A DNA stretch of 64,000 nt from PALSA-350 sp963794165 (GTDB lineage: Bacteria; Acidobacteriota; Terriglobia; Terriglobales; Acidobacteriaceae). Location: the NCBI GenBank assembly GCA_963794165.1, contig CAWCCT010000011.1:806001-870000 (forward strand), written 5' to 3'. Every line of letters starts with the position of its first letter. The first letter of the stretch is position 1. Shown piece after piece: positions 8,402 to 17,306 of the stretch. The notes beneath the pieces were generated by a model, which saw only the letters and a program-made list of their open reading frames with translations, had not been told where the DNA came from and searched no databases. Both the position numbers and the translations under genes were made by a program.

Positions 8402-9302
8402 GTGTGTCCTCCCAACTGCGGTCCATTTCAACTTCGTCTTGTCGCCGCTCCACGGCATCGAGAAATAGGGTCGCGGCCAGAAGGTCTGCGCTCCCGCCGG
8501 GCGACACATGCAATTCCAGAAGCTGCCGGTCGAGACGTTGCAGGTAGCGTTTTCCAAGTGCGGTTCCACAGCCCCCCGCCCTTGCAACCTCGATCGCGCC
8601 TTTCTTTGCCGTGATGAGCGCGGCTTCTCCGCCGCGATACAGCAAACACGTGTCATCCAGCGAGGACATGATGCTTAGCAGCGCGTCGAGGCGAGCCACA
8701 TTCTCTGTTGCGCCGGCTACCCGCCTCGAATGAAGCATGGGCAATCCTACGTTCACGACATGAGGGAATCCGCAGCGAGCTTCGCCGCGCGCTCCCAGAA
8801 CCCTATGCCTCTTGGCCACCAAATCACCATGCGAGACCAACCGTGGTGCCGCACGATCCGCAAAGGACGCAATCGCCTTAGCGGAAGCTGCAATCGCCGG
8901 AGCCTGCGCCTCTTCGTCGATCTGCATGGCCGCGGCTGAGATAAGCAGTCCAAGTATCCAGATCGCGCCCTTGTGCGAGTTGCTACCACCGGTAGCCGTC
9001 AGCATGGCACGTTCTGCAGCGCGGCCGATGCGGGCAAGCTGTTCTCGTAGCGATTGACTGGGATGAGTTCGGCTGCAGATGAATGCCATCTCGCAGAAGT
9101 AGGGTTCAATCGTCAACGCGGAACGCTTCATGATCGCGAGCGAGAGATCGGCGTGAGCACCGGAACCGCGACGGTCGACCAGGCCGGGTTTCGGAGTCAA
9201 CTCCGCCTCTGCGATCAGTGCTTGGCAGGCAAGACTCGCCAAGTGTACCGGCGATGACCAAGCATTCGAAAGAGCCCAGGACATCCCAAACGTTCTGCTC
9301 AT
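8388..9302 (-). CDS. mdcB: Triphosphoribosyl-dephospho-CoA synthase MdcB
   Basis: MdcB makes the prosthetic-group precursor 2'-(5''-triphosphoribosyl)-3'-dephospho-CoA from ATP and dephospho-CoA (CitG family). The diagnostic block ELTPKPGLVDRRGSGAHADL is near residue 35, and TATGGSNSHKGAIWILGLL near residue 105, both conserved in CitG/MdcB proteins. The length of 304 aa is normal. Its ATG overlaps the mdcA stop by one base (TAATG). The N-terminal leader before the first conserved helix is slightly longer than usual, so a later start is possible. Confidence 0.92.
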   Translation of the reverse strand: MSRTFGMSWALSNAWSSPVHLASLACQALIAEAELTPKPGLVDRRGSGAHADLSLAIMKRSALTIEPYFCEMAFICSRTHPSQSLREQLARIGRAAERAMLTATGGSNSHKGAIWILGLLISAAAMQIDEEAQAPAIAASAKAIASFADRAAPRLVSHGDLVAKRHRVLGARGEARCGFPHVVNVGLPMLHSRRVAGATENVARLDALLSIMSSLDDTCLLYRGGEAALITAKKGAIEVARAGGCGTALGKRYLQRLDRQLLELHVSPGGSADLLAATLFLDAVERRQDEVEMDRSWEDTHGTN

Positions 9303-10942
9303 TACCAGCTCCGAAACTTTGCCGGCGGGTTATAGATGCCTCCGGACCACGCGACCAAATCTTCTATGCTTCGTGCGGCCAGCAGAGAGCGTTTCGCTTC
9401 CCGGCGGTGAACGCCGATGTCCTCCGGATAGGCCACCACGCCCTTCTTGCGAAGCGCTGCCGTTTCAGAAGGGATTGCCTTCAGGCCAATGGGGCTAACA
9501 CCGGCGACCGCGGCGAGAGCCCGGCGGCGTTCTTCCGATCCGTCTGCCTTGTAGAGATAGGCGATACCCTCCTCGGTGACGACGTGGCTCACGTCGTCGC
9601 CGTAGATCATGACCGGGGCGATTGGCATTCCTGCCTGTCGCCCAACCTGCACCGCGTCGAGGGTCTCAACGAACGAGGGAACGCCGCCTTTCTGAAAAGT
9701 GCCAAGGATCTGGACCACGAGCTTTCGGCCGCGAACGATCGGCTTATGTTCTGTGATCAAGCCCAGCCAAGCTGCGCTACAGTGCCGGCGGCCGTGGGGG
9801 TCGTGGCCCATGTTTGGCGCACCGCCGAATCCTGCAATTCGGCCAACGGTCACGGTGGAAGAGTTCGCATCAGCATCCATTTGAAGAGTTGAGCCAATGA
9901 AGGCGTCGATCGCATACTGCCCCGCAAGCTGACACAGAACCCGGTTCGAGCGGAGGCTCCCATCCCTTCCGGTGAAAAAGATATCCGGACGCTCTGCTAC
10001 ATATCGTTCCATGCCAATTTCGCTGCCGAAACAATGAATGCTTTTCACCCATCCGCTTTCGATTGCCGGGATCATTGTGGGGTGCGGGTTAAGTGCCCAG
10101 TGTTCGCAGATCTTCCCTCGCAGGCCGAGCGATTCTCCATAGGTTGGCAGAAGAAGTTCAATGGCCGCAGTATCGAATCCAATTCCGTGATTCAATGCCC
10201 GGACTTGATGGTGTTCATAGATGCCACGAATGACCATCATGCCGGCAAGAATCTGTAGTTCGTCAATTTGGCGCGGATCGCGTGTGAACAGCGGTTCTAT
10301 CGCAAACGGCTTGTCAGCCTCGACTACAACATCTATCCATGAACCGGGGATATCGACCCGAGGCAATTTGTCGACTAACCGGTTCACCTGCACGATAACA
10401 ATTCCATCGTGGAATGCGGCCGCCTCAACAATTACGGGTGTGTCTTCCGTGTTTGGCCCGGTATAAAGGTTCCCTTCCGCATCTGCCTGTTCGGCACAAA
10501 CGAGAACTACATTCGGTATCAAATCCACCAGCAGCCGTGCATAGAGTTCGACGTAGGTATGGATGGCGCCTATTTCCAGTTGGCCATCCTGCAATAGTTG
10601 CGATAACCGAAGGCTCTGCGGGCCGGCGAACGAGAAATCCACTTTCTTGGCGATGCCTAATTCAAAGAGAGTGAGGTGTTCCGGACGGCTGATACTCGAA
10701 ATGATCAGATGCAGATCACGAACCTTACCCGGATCGACTTTTACCAATGAGCGCGAAAGGAAGTCTGCCTGTTTCTGGTTGTCGCCCTCGAGCACAATCC
10801 TGTCTCCGCTAACGATCAAGGTTTCCAGCGCCGCGACTAGCTTCTCACTTTGCAGCACCGGGCCTTTCATCCAAGGCCGGACTAATTGCATGCGCCGCCG
10901 CTTCTCGTCGCGCCGCGTCGTCCAGGAGAACACCGCTGTCAT
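9302..10942 (-). CDS. mdcA: Malonate decarboxylase alpha subunit MdcA (acetyl-S-ACP:malonate ACP transferase)
   Basis: MdcA exchanges acetyl on the carrier protein for malonate, feeding MdcD/E. The protein (546 aa) has the class I CoA-transferase-like architecture of CitF/MdcA. Recognisable blocks are VLEGDNQKQADFLSRSL near residue 55, DIPGSWIDVVVEADKPF near 200, and GGAPNMGHDPHGRRHCSAAW near 375. AAGGAGTG lies just ahead of the ATG, so this start is well supported. It is the first gene of the operon, with a 110-base leader separating it from the inverted-repeat element at 11053-11231. No mdcR-type regulator is adjacent. Confidence 0.95.
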   Translation of the reverse strand: MTAVFSWTTRRDEKRRRMQLVRPWMKGPVLQSEKLVAALETLIVSGDRIVLEGDNQKQADFLSRSLVKVDPGKVRDLHLIISSISRPEHLTLFELGIAKKVDFSFAGPQSLRLSQLLQDGQLEIGAIHTYVELYARLLVDLIPNVVLVCAEQADAEGNLYTGPNTEDTPVIVEAAAFHDGIVIVQVNRLVDKLPRVDIPGSWIDVVVEADKPFAIEPLFTRDPRQIDELQILAGMMVIRGIYEHHQVRALNHGIGFDTAAIELLLPTYGESLGLRGKICEHWALNPHPTMIPAIESGWVKSIHCFGSEIGMERYVAERPDIFFTGRDGSLRSNRVLCQLAGQYAIDAFIGSTLQMDADANSSTVTVGRIAGFGGAPNMGHDPHGRRHCSAAWLGLITEHKPIVRGRKLVVQILGTFQKGGVPSFVETLDAVQVGRQAGMPIAPVMIYGDDVSHVVTEEGIAYLYKADGSEERRRALAAVAGVSPIGLKAIPSETAALRKKGVVAYPEDIGVHRREAKRSLLAARSIEDLVAWSGGIYNPPAKFRSW

Positions 10943-11052
10943 TGCATCACTCCTTCAAAACTCACCCCAACTCCGCTCTTGCCCTTGAAGAAGTGTAAGA
11001 CCAACGTCACTTGGCGGAGAAGGTTGCAGGACAAGTCCCGGGTCGTGCGTCT

Positions 11053-11231
11053 GGTTCCGTGACGAAGGCCGGGTGCCCCACATCTCGCTCGTTTTTCGCG
11101 AGATGTGGGATACCACTGCACCTTCCCTCTGACTCCGATTCATCCGATGCACTGAGCGGTACAACATCGTGGTATCCCACATCTCGCAAAAAACGAGCGA
11201 GATATGGGGCACCCGGCCTTCGTCAGGAACC
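11053..11231. repeat. MITE-like element, copy 2 (62/63-bp near-perfect inverted arms)
   Basis: The left arm 11053-11115 pairs with the right arm 11170-11231, with two substitutions and one missing base in the right arm and one substitution in the left. The 54-base spacer corresponds to the reverse complement of the copy 1 spacer with a handful of changes. The element lies between mdcA and the MFS gene, and the end of the MFS reading frame runs into its right arm. Confidence 0.9.
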
Positions 11232-12461
11232 AGAGCGCGACCCAGGACTTTCGTCCTGGGCTGTCGACTGGGACACCGCAGGTTGCTGACTCTTTTCCCG
11301 GCGGACGAAAAGGCTTTGTACCACGAATAACAGGACGGCGCTGATAGGGAGGAGCCAGATCCCTGCTCTGACCGTGGATGCCTTGGCAACATAGCCAACG
11401 GCCGCGGGCAGGAGCATGCTGCCGGTAAAACCGACGGCCATGAGAAGCCCAAAGATTGTCCCGAAGATCTCCGGGAAAAGACTGCTGGTGATTCCAGCAG
11501 TGGTGGGAAACACGGGGGCATAACAAAGACCGGTAGCCACTGCAGCCACGATGGTCACCGCCAGATTCATTCCCAGGGCGAGAAATACCAATGCGACGAC
11601 GGCTCCCGCTGCACACGCCGCAACCACGATAGATCCACGTACTCTCTTGGTGATTTCACTCGCTGCCAACCGCCCAACCAGCATTGCGGCAAAGAACGCA
11701 ATGAGTATTTCTCCGGAGGTTTGAGCTGACGTTGAGAACTCCTGCTCGAAGTAGGTACGGAGCCAACCCGCGGTCGACGCCTCGAGCGATGAGTAGAGCA
11801 GAATTACCAGCGCGAGCAGAAGAATCGACCGGTTCAAGAGTGCGTTTCGGATAAGGGCCCAATCAAGTCCGCCCTTGGAACGCGCAACAGGAAACGTCTG
11901 GGTCAGGCTCAGAAGCCCGGGAATAGCGTTGGAGGCCCCCACCATCACCAGCGTCGGCGACAAACCAAAACGGCGGGTCATCAACGTAACCAGCACCGGG
12001 AAGCCGATAGTTCCCAGGCTAAAGAAGGAGTTCGCCAAGTTGAGCGCAGCAGAGGGATTCACCGGGTAAAGGTCGGGCACCAGGGTGTTGGATCCGCTGT
12101 TGATGCAACTGCCTCCCAGACCGACCGCAAACACAAGCATGGCCAGAACCTGGTAGCTGGGGGCAACGCTGATCGAGGCCAAGGCAACGGCGCATAGCAA
12201 TGAGCCGCTGACCAGCACCGGTTTTTTGCCGAAACGGTCGATCAGCGGTCCGGCGATGAACGACATAGGGATTTGTGGCAGGAAGAGCAGGCTTATGAGG
12301 GTTCCGCTTTGTGCGATATCGAAGCCAAAGCGCGCGCGCAGTTCCGGCAGCGTGGCTCCGAGAAAGGCGATCAATGTGCCGAAGGCGAAGGTCCCAGTAC
12401 ACGCGGTCGCCATCAGGTAAGGTCTAGCAGATTGCCGCAGGGTGTTAGGAGCCGGCGTCAT
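11223..12461 (-). CDS. MFS-family transporter
   Basis: This 412-residue permease has about twelve membrane helices in two halves. Motif A between helices 2 and 3 is clear (GPLIDRFGKKPVLVSG). The substrate cannot be read, but the gene is divergent from a sugar-phosphate-isomerase-like gene, so a carbohydrate or organic acid is likely. The final 15 or so residues (QDESPGSRSGS) are encoded by a short palindrome (CCAGGACTTTCGTCCTGG) and then by the right arm of the MITE-like element, which also supplies the TGA stop. The native C-terminus was therefore probably replaced or extended. The start ATG at 12461 is reasonable. Confidence 0.9.
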   Translation of the reverse strand: MTPAPNTLRQSARPYLMATACTGTFAFGTLIAFLGATLPELRARFGFDIAQSGTLISLLFLPQIPMSFIAGPLIDRFGKKPVLVSGSLLCAVALASISVAPSYQVLAMLVFAVGLGGSCINSGSNTLVPDLYPVNPSAALNLANSFFSLGTIGFPVLVTLMTRRFGLSPTLVMVGASNAIPGLLSLTQTFPVARSKGGLDWALIRNALLNRSILLLALVILLYSSLEASTAGWLRTYFEQEFSTSAQTSGEILIAFFAAMLVGRLAASEITKRVRGSIVVAACAAGAVVALVFLALGMNLAVTIVAAVATGLCYAPVFPTTAGITSSLFPEIFGTIFGLLMAVGFTGSMLLPAAVGYVAKASTVRAGIWLLPISAVLLFVVQSLFVRREKSQQPAVSQSTAQDESPGSRSGS

Positions 12462-12553
12462 TCAGCGTTTCTCCTTGCACGCATAGGTCTGCGGAAAGAA
12501 AATCTCCGTCACCGCTACGAGAAAATTGCTTTTGTGTATTATAGCCATGGTTT

Positions 12554-12568
12554 CGGAACATAGTTCTA
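12554..12568. promoter_or_regulatory. IclR-type operator candidate A
   Basis: CGGAACATAGTTCTA has the 15-bp dyad layout of the E. coli IclR box (TGGAAATNATTTCCA). It lies in the divergent region between the MFS and isomerase genes, 16 bases before the isomerase ATG and just downstream of a TATTAT -10-like sequence, where a bound repressor would block transcription. It matches candidate B (22339-22353) at 11 of 15 positions. Confidence 0.5.
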
Positions 12569-12584
12569 AATCGCGCGAGGTGGA

Positions 12585-13469
12585 ATGGGAGTGAAACTCA
12601 GCCGCAGTGAATTCCTGAAGTTGATGGCGGGCGTGGCCGGTGCTGCTTGTATGCCAAAGGTTTGGGCCAATCCGTATGGCTTACCACTCGGCATCCAACT
12701 TTACACCGTTCGCAATGATCTCCAATCCAATTTTGCCGGCGTTCTGAAGAAGCTTGCCGCGATGGGATACCAGGAAGTTGAAGCCGGCTTTACTGACTCC
12801 GGAGAGATACAGTTCAACGGAGGCCAGGCGACAGAGTTTCGCAAAATGCTTGAGGATGCCGGGCTGCGCGTGCCTAGCAGTCATTTCCCTGTGCCCAACA
12901 ACGACGCGGAATGGAATGCAAACATCGAGCGAGCGCACAAGCTGAAGCTTGAATACATGTTGTGCGCGGGGCCGCCGGGAGAAACCAACTCGCTGGAAGC
13001 CTGGAAGCGGGCCGGAGCCTTTTTCAATCACCTGGGCACGCTGTGCCGAAGCGCCGGGATGCAGTTTGCTTATCACAATCACAATCACGAGTTCATCGTC
13101 TACGACGGCGTTATTGGCTACGATGAGCTACTGCGCTCGACCGATCCGGCACTGGTGAAAATGGAACTGGATTGTTTCTGGATGACCTTCGCCGGGAAAG
13201 ATCCGGTGGACTACTTGCACAAATATCCCGGCCGGTTCCCTTTGTTGCATATCAAAGGTCTCAAGGCCGGTTACAAACCGACCACCGGACATTTCGAGGG
13301 CAATCCCTTCACCGAAGTCGGAAACGGCGTCATCGACTGGAAACGTATCTTCATAGCCGCCCATGCAGGGGGACTTAAACACTACTACGTGGAACAGGAT
13401 CAGTGGGATCGTCCGTCGCTGGAAAGCGCAGCGATCAGCGCGGCCTACTTGAAGAAGCTCCAGGTCTAA
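12585..13469 (+). CDS. Sugar phosphate isomerase/epimerase-like TIM-barrel protein with export signal
   Basis: The 294-residue protein starts with KLSRSEFLKLMAGVAGAACMPKVWA, a Tat-like or Sec signal with only one arginine in the Tat box. The rest is an AP-endonuclease-2/xylose-isomerase-like TIM barrel. Likely metal ligands are in HNHNHEF, VKMELDCFW, LLHIKGLK and YYVEQDQ. Family members isomerise or epimerise sugars and keto sugars. It is divergent from the MFS gene with an IclR-like box in its leader, which suggests joint control with the locus up to 26 kb. The exact reaction is unknown. Confidence 0.88.
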   Translation: MGVKLSRSEFLKLMAGVAGAACMPKVWANPYGLPLGIQLYTVRNDLQSNFAGVLKKLAAMGYQEVEAGFTDSGEIQFNGGQATEFRKMLEDAGLRVPSSHFPVPNNDAEWNANIERAHKLKLEYMLCAGPPGETNSLEAWKRAGAFFNHLGTLCRSAGMQFAYHNHNHEFIVYDGVIGYDELLRSTDPALVKMELDCFWMTFAGKDPVDYLHKYPGRFPLLHIKGLKAGYKPTTGHFEGNPFTEVGNGVIDWKRIFIAAHAGGLKHYYVEQDQWDRPSLESAAISAAYLKKLQV

Positions 13470-13476
13470 ATTACGG

Positions 13477-13510
13477 CACGAACGGCACGGCTTTCAGCCG
13501 TGCGTTCGTG
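13477..13510. terminator. Bidirectional hairpin between convergent genes
   Basis: A long hairpin with one bulged base (left CACGAACGGCACGGCT, right AGCCGTGCGTTCGTG) fills the gap between the isomerase gene and the convergent TonB receptor gene. Its core GCACGGCTNNAGCCGTGC recurs at 35914-35934 and 36062-36080, so it belongs to a dispersed palindrome family that here probably ends transcription from both sides. Confidence 0.6.
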
Positions 13511-13536
13511 CTAAGTGGTTTTCGTAAAAGTGCAGG

Positions 13537-16500
13537 TTAGAAGCTTAGCTTGAGACCAGCCTCCATGGCTCGAGGCGGAGACCCGGTGCTCGTAATCTGG
13601 CCAAAGGTACCGTTGCCGGCAGTGTTGTAATCGGTGGCCGGGGTGCCGTAGACCGTATGGTTGAAGGCGTTGAACATCTCCCACCTAAACTGCACGTTGT
13701 ATCGCTCGCGGAAGGGAAAGTTCTTCGAGAAATTCAGATTCGCCTGGTTCCAGCCCGGCCCGTACACTGGATTTCGGCCGACGTTGCCAAAGGTTCCCGG
13801 CGGATTATAGGTAAACGCCGCGGTATTGAAGTATTCATTCAGCCAGTGCGACTTTCCTCCCTGGTGGACGCCGAATGACTGGCCAGGGACTTTGTTGGCA
13901 TAGTCGTCGTAAACCTGTGAATACGATGCATTGTCATCTCCCCCTCCCACCGCGAGGGGATTGTTACCGCCATTGATCGTAAGCGGTCTTCCGGAGTGAA
14001 ACTGCCACGATCCTGCCACTTCCCAATTCCCCAGGAAGCCGCCTGCGATGCGCCCCAGACGTTCGATTTTCGGCGATTGATAGACAAATGTATTGTTCCA
14101 GATTTGAGGAGTGTTCGAGTCGGCAATTCCGTAATTGAAGGAAGGGTTGAACGGATCGGGGACGGAACCAACATTCGAGTTTGAAGCCTGAGAGCTTAGG
14201 TCCAAAGTCCTGGAATAGGTGTAGTTGGAAGAAAACTGCAGTCCCCTGCTAAATCGCTTCTGCACCGAGACCTGCACACCATTGAACGAAGCTGTCCCGA
14301 TCGACGAATAACCTAGAACTGATTGAAAGTTGGGGGCCAGAAGTCGAGCTCCATTGTTGTTGACGTCCGTCTGCGTGCAGGTTGGCCCGACCGCGAGACA
14401 ACCGTTGTAGACGCCTGGACTATTCTCGAGCGCCGTCGGGTTGTGATAGTCCTGGCGGCCAATGTACGACACCGTAACCAGATAGTCGTTTCTGAAGGCA
14501 TGTTCGATGCTGGCGTTCCAGGTATTCTCCATCGCAGGTTTGAAGCCCCTACTAAAGACCGCTGTCAGGTTGACTGGTAAAGCGATGGCAACATTCGAGG
14601 CCGGCTTGAAACTTGGGCCGGCATAGGGTGGAAATGGGTCTACGAAGCCGGTGGGGGCCCAGCACGCAAAGGGATCCGCAATGGTCAGTGTGCAGTTGCC
14701 GACATTGTTGTAATAGATTTCGTATTCCGGGCTAAAGGGAGCGTTGGCGCTTTGATGGTTGTAGAAGGAGAAGTCATAAGGCAGCGACATCAGTCCATAC
14801 GCAACCCGAAAAGTAGTGTTGGGCGTAGGCGCCCAAGCCACGCTGACACGCGGCAGAAGGTTGTTCCATTTGCTATTCCAGCCGCCCGGCGCAACACCCG
14901 CATCACCCGGGAACACGAGCCCCGGAGGCGCGTTCACATAACGGGTGCTTTGCTGGCCGGGATAGTAGTCGGCCGTATGACCGAGGATCGAGACAGGAGC
15001 TATCTGTGGTTCCCAGCGCAAGCCAAGGTTAACGGTGAGGTTAGGCCGGAACTTGATTGAGTCCTGCCCAAAACCCGCGCCGTTATTAGAGGTGTACAGA
15101 TTGTACTCACCACCCGAGGACTGCACCTGGTTCACCAGACCAAGCAGGAAGTCCGCATCTGAATCGCCGGTGACGTTGCCGCTGAAAGTAGTCAACGGAT
15201 CGCCTTCCCAAGTCGCGTTTTCCAGACCGTATTGACTGATGAAATCAAAGCCCGCAGAGAACGATTGTTTTCCGCGAATATAGGACACTGTGTCATCCAC
15301 GATCCAACTGTGGCGGCCCTGGATCACGGGAATGCCGCTGAGCGAGAAACCGTTAGTGCCAACTTGTCCTAAAAAGTCGCTTTCCGTGTTGAGATTCGAG
15401 CCCAGAGCCTTGAAGCTCAACGCTCCTCCCCCTACTGCTTGCATATTGGGGATAGCCGCGCTGTTGTTTCTGTTATAGCCACCGCGCAGGTCGTTGACCA
15501 GATTCGGCCGGATGGTCCAAATGTGGCTGATGGAGATATTGAGAACCTGGTCCAGAGCTGAACGGGTCCCGTTGACGAGGTAGTTGGGTGGTCCGCTGTA
15601 TGGCGCCCGATCGTAGTTATCGTAGAAGGTGCGGCCGGTCAGTACCTGGTTGGGCGTGATGTTGTAATCGACGCGAGTCGTGTATTCGTAAACGTTATTG
15701 ACTTGGGCGACTCCATTGACGGTCACCAGGCCGTTGGCGGCAGAAGTCTTAGGTAGGCCCTTTTCGAAAGCCTCCGAGAAGGCGGCGAAGGTCGATGGGG
15801 CCACCTGGTTGTTGGGATAGACATTCGTTAGGGAGTGATCGTACCAGTTCTTATAAAGCTGATTTTCGACATTGCCCGACGAATCCCGATCGTTACACAC
15901 GCCATTAGTGAAACCGGTACTGCAAATCTGCGAGAAGTCCCCCGCGAGCTCGTTATTGTTGGGTACCTGGTAGCCACTGGTGCTGGCAGCAATGCGCTCC
16001 CTGGTGAATTGCACATTGCCAAAGACGAATAATTTGTTGTGGAGGATCGGACCGCCGACGGATCCGCCGAACTGATTTCGCTTCAGAGGATCCGCGACTT
16101 TGGTGAAGTAGTCCGCGGCATTTAATACGTTGTTGCGAAGAAACTCAAAAGCGACGCCATGCCATTGGTTGGTGCCGGACCGGGTGGCAATACTGACGAC
16201 TCCACCGGCCGTATAGCCGTACTGCGCATCGAAGTTATTGGTGATCACGCGAAATTCTTGCGTAGCATCCGGGTTCGGAAATGGACTGGCAGTCTGAAAG
16301 TAATTATTCATATGCGTGATGCCGTCCAACTGATAAAGAACGCCGCCGATGCGGCTACCGTTCACGATCGCCGCCGTCTCATTTGGCGAGCCGCTTCCGA
16401 CACCGGGCAACGCCGATCCGCCAGTCTGCGTAGCGTCCACAGCGCCCGGCGCCAAAGCCACCAACGCTGCAGGATTGCGGCCGTTCAGCGGTAATTCCGT

Positions 16501-16938
16501 AATCGTCTTCTGATCGATGACCTGAGAAATGGCTCCGCTCGTGGTATCGATCTGGGTGGCGGATGCCTGCACTTCAACATTGACTGAAGACGCGCCCGGC
16601 TTGAGGGTGAAGCTTGCACCCGTAATCTGGTCCGCCGTCAATGTCAGATTGTCCTGGGTCTCGGTTTGGAACCCCTCGCGCCCTGCAGAGACGGTGTATT
16701 GACCAATCTCCAGGAACGGAACCGTGTAGTCCCCCTTCGAGTTCGTATCGACCGCGACGGTTTGCCCGGTAAGGACATTCTTGATTGTCACGTGGGCTCC
16801 GGAAATCACCGCGCCACTTGAATCCGTGACAGTACCGTTGATCTGGCCTCGGCCGCCCTGTTGTCCGTAGGCAAGGGAGGCGATGAGGCAGGCCAACAAA
16901 GACACGCTCAATATCCGGGCCCGGAATAGTAATCGCAT
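13537..16938 (-). CDS. Oar-like TonB-dependent receptor with N-terminal carboxypeptidase-regulatory domain
   Basis: This is a large outer-membrane protein (1133 aa). The signal peptide MRLLFRARILSVSLLACLIASLAYG is followed by a carboxypeptidase-regulatory-like fold (GQINGTVTDSSGAVISGAHV) at about residues 30-115, a plug domain (ITELPLNGRNPAALVALAPG), and a long barrel ending ...PPRAMEAGLKLSF with the terminal aromatic residue typical of outer-membrane proteins. GAGGAGAACAGTG precedes the ATG, supporting the start. It probably imports a polymer fragment or other bulky substrate. Downstream on the same strand in transcription order are none; upstream lie the cytochrome and CRTAC1 genes after a 368-base gap holding its promoter. 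Confidence 0.93.
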   Translation of the reverse strand: MRLLFRARILSVSLLACLIASLAYGQQGGRGQINGTVTDSSGAVISGAHVTIKNVLTGQTVAVDTNSKGDYTVPFLEIGQYTVSAGREGFQTETQDNLTLTADQITGASFTLKPGASSVNVEVQASATQIDTTSGAISQVIDQKTITELPLNGRNPAALVALAPGAVDATQTGGSALPGVGSGSPNETAAIVNGSRIGGVLYQLDGITHMNNYFQTASPFPNPDATQEFRVITNNFDAQYGYTAGGVVSIATRSGTNQWHGVAFEFLRNNVLNAADYFTKVADPLKRNQFGGSVGGPILHNKLFVFGNVQFTRERIAASTSGYQVPNNNELAGDFSQICSTGFTNGVCNDRDSSGNVENQLYKNWYDHSLTNVYPNNQVAPSTFAAFSEAFEKGLPKTSAANGLVTVNGVAQVNNVYEYTTRVDYNITPNQVLTGRTFYDNYDRAPYSGPPNYLVNGTRSALDQVLNISISHIWTIRPNLVNDLRGGYNRNNSAAIPNMQAVGGGALSFKALGSNLNTESDFLGQVGTNGFSLSGIPVIQGRHSWIVDDTVSYIRGKQSFSAGFDFISQYGLENATWEGDPLTTFSGNVTGDSDADFLLGLVNQVQSSGGEYNLYTSNNGAGFGQDSIKFRPNLTVNLGLRWEPQIAPVSILGHTADYYPGQQSTRYVNAPPGLVFPGDAGVAPGGWNSKWNNLLPRVSVAWAPTPNTTFRVAYGLMSLPYDFSFYNHQSANAPFSPEYEIYYNNVGNCTLTIADPFACWAPTGFVDPFPPYAGPSFKPASNVAIALPVNLTAVFSRGFKPAMENTWNASIEHAFRNDYLVTVSYIGRQDYHNPTALENSPGVYNGCLAVGPTCTQTDVNNNGARLLAPNFQSVLGYSSIGTASFNGVQVSVQKRFSRGLQFSSNYTYSRTLDLSSQASNSNVGSVPDPFNPSFNYGIADSNTPQIWNNTFVYQSPKIERLGRIAGGFLGNWEVAGSWQFHSGRPLTINGGNNPLAVGGGDDNASYSQVYDDYANKVPGQSFGVHQGGKSHWLNEYFNTAAFTYNPPGTFGNVGRNPVYGPGWNQANLNFSKNFPFRERYNVQFRWEMFNAFNHTVYGTPATDYNTAGNGTFGQITSTGSPPRAMEAGLKLSF

Positions 16939-17306
16939 TCACTGTTCTCCTCAGAGTTTTCCGTGGCGACGATTGTTCCAGCAATGACGGATCCGCAAAC
17001 CAGAATTCAGAACGGCGTTTCTAAACGAAATGCCGAGATAAAGATTGCCACGACAGCGAAAATTTAGTCAACAAAATAGTGGTACTAAGTTCTGCAATAC
17101 GGAATCAAAGGTAAATAATTGAAATTGATCGGCTTCGATTGGTAAGATAACCGCAAATCACCAATCCCATTCCCACAATCAGCGGCGCCTCCTTGGGGGA
17201 GAGGGACGGGGATGATCGCCGGCAACTGAGAGGGCGGGGGAGAAATGTCACGTTCTACATGGGATAATTGCGTTCCAAAGCAGCGAAATCCCCATGATTG
17301 CCGCGG
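16939..17306. other. Intergenic leader of the TonB receptor gene
   Basis: No ORF is seen here. The part at 17030-17160 is AT-rich compared with its surroundings and probably holds the receptor promoter. It contains the IclR-like candidate at 17080-17094 and an imperfect dyad (GGCGTTTC, five bases, GAAATGCC) near 17013-17033. Confidence 0.4.
17080..17094. promoter_or_regulatory. IclR-type operator candidate C (weak)
   Basis: TGGTACTAAGTTCTG matches candidate A at 10 of 15 positions, including the whole GTTCT half, while the left half is degenerate. It lies 141 bases upstream of the TonB receptor start. It is weaker than the other two sites. Confidence 0.3.
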
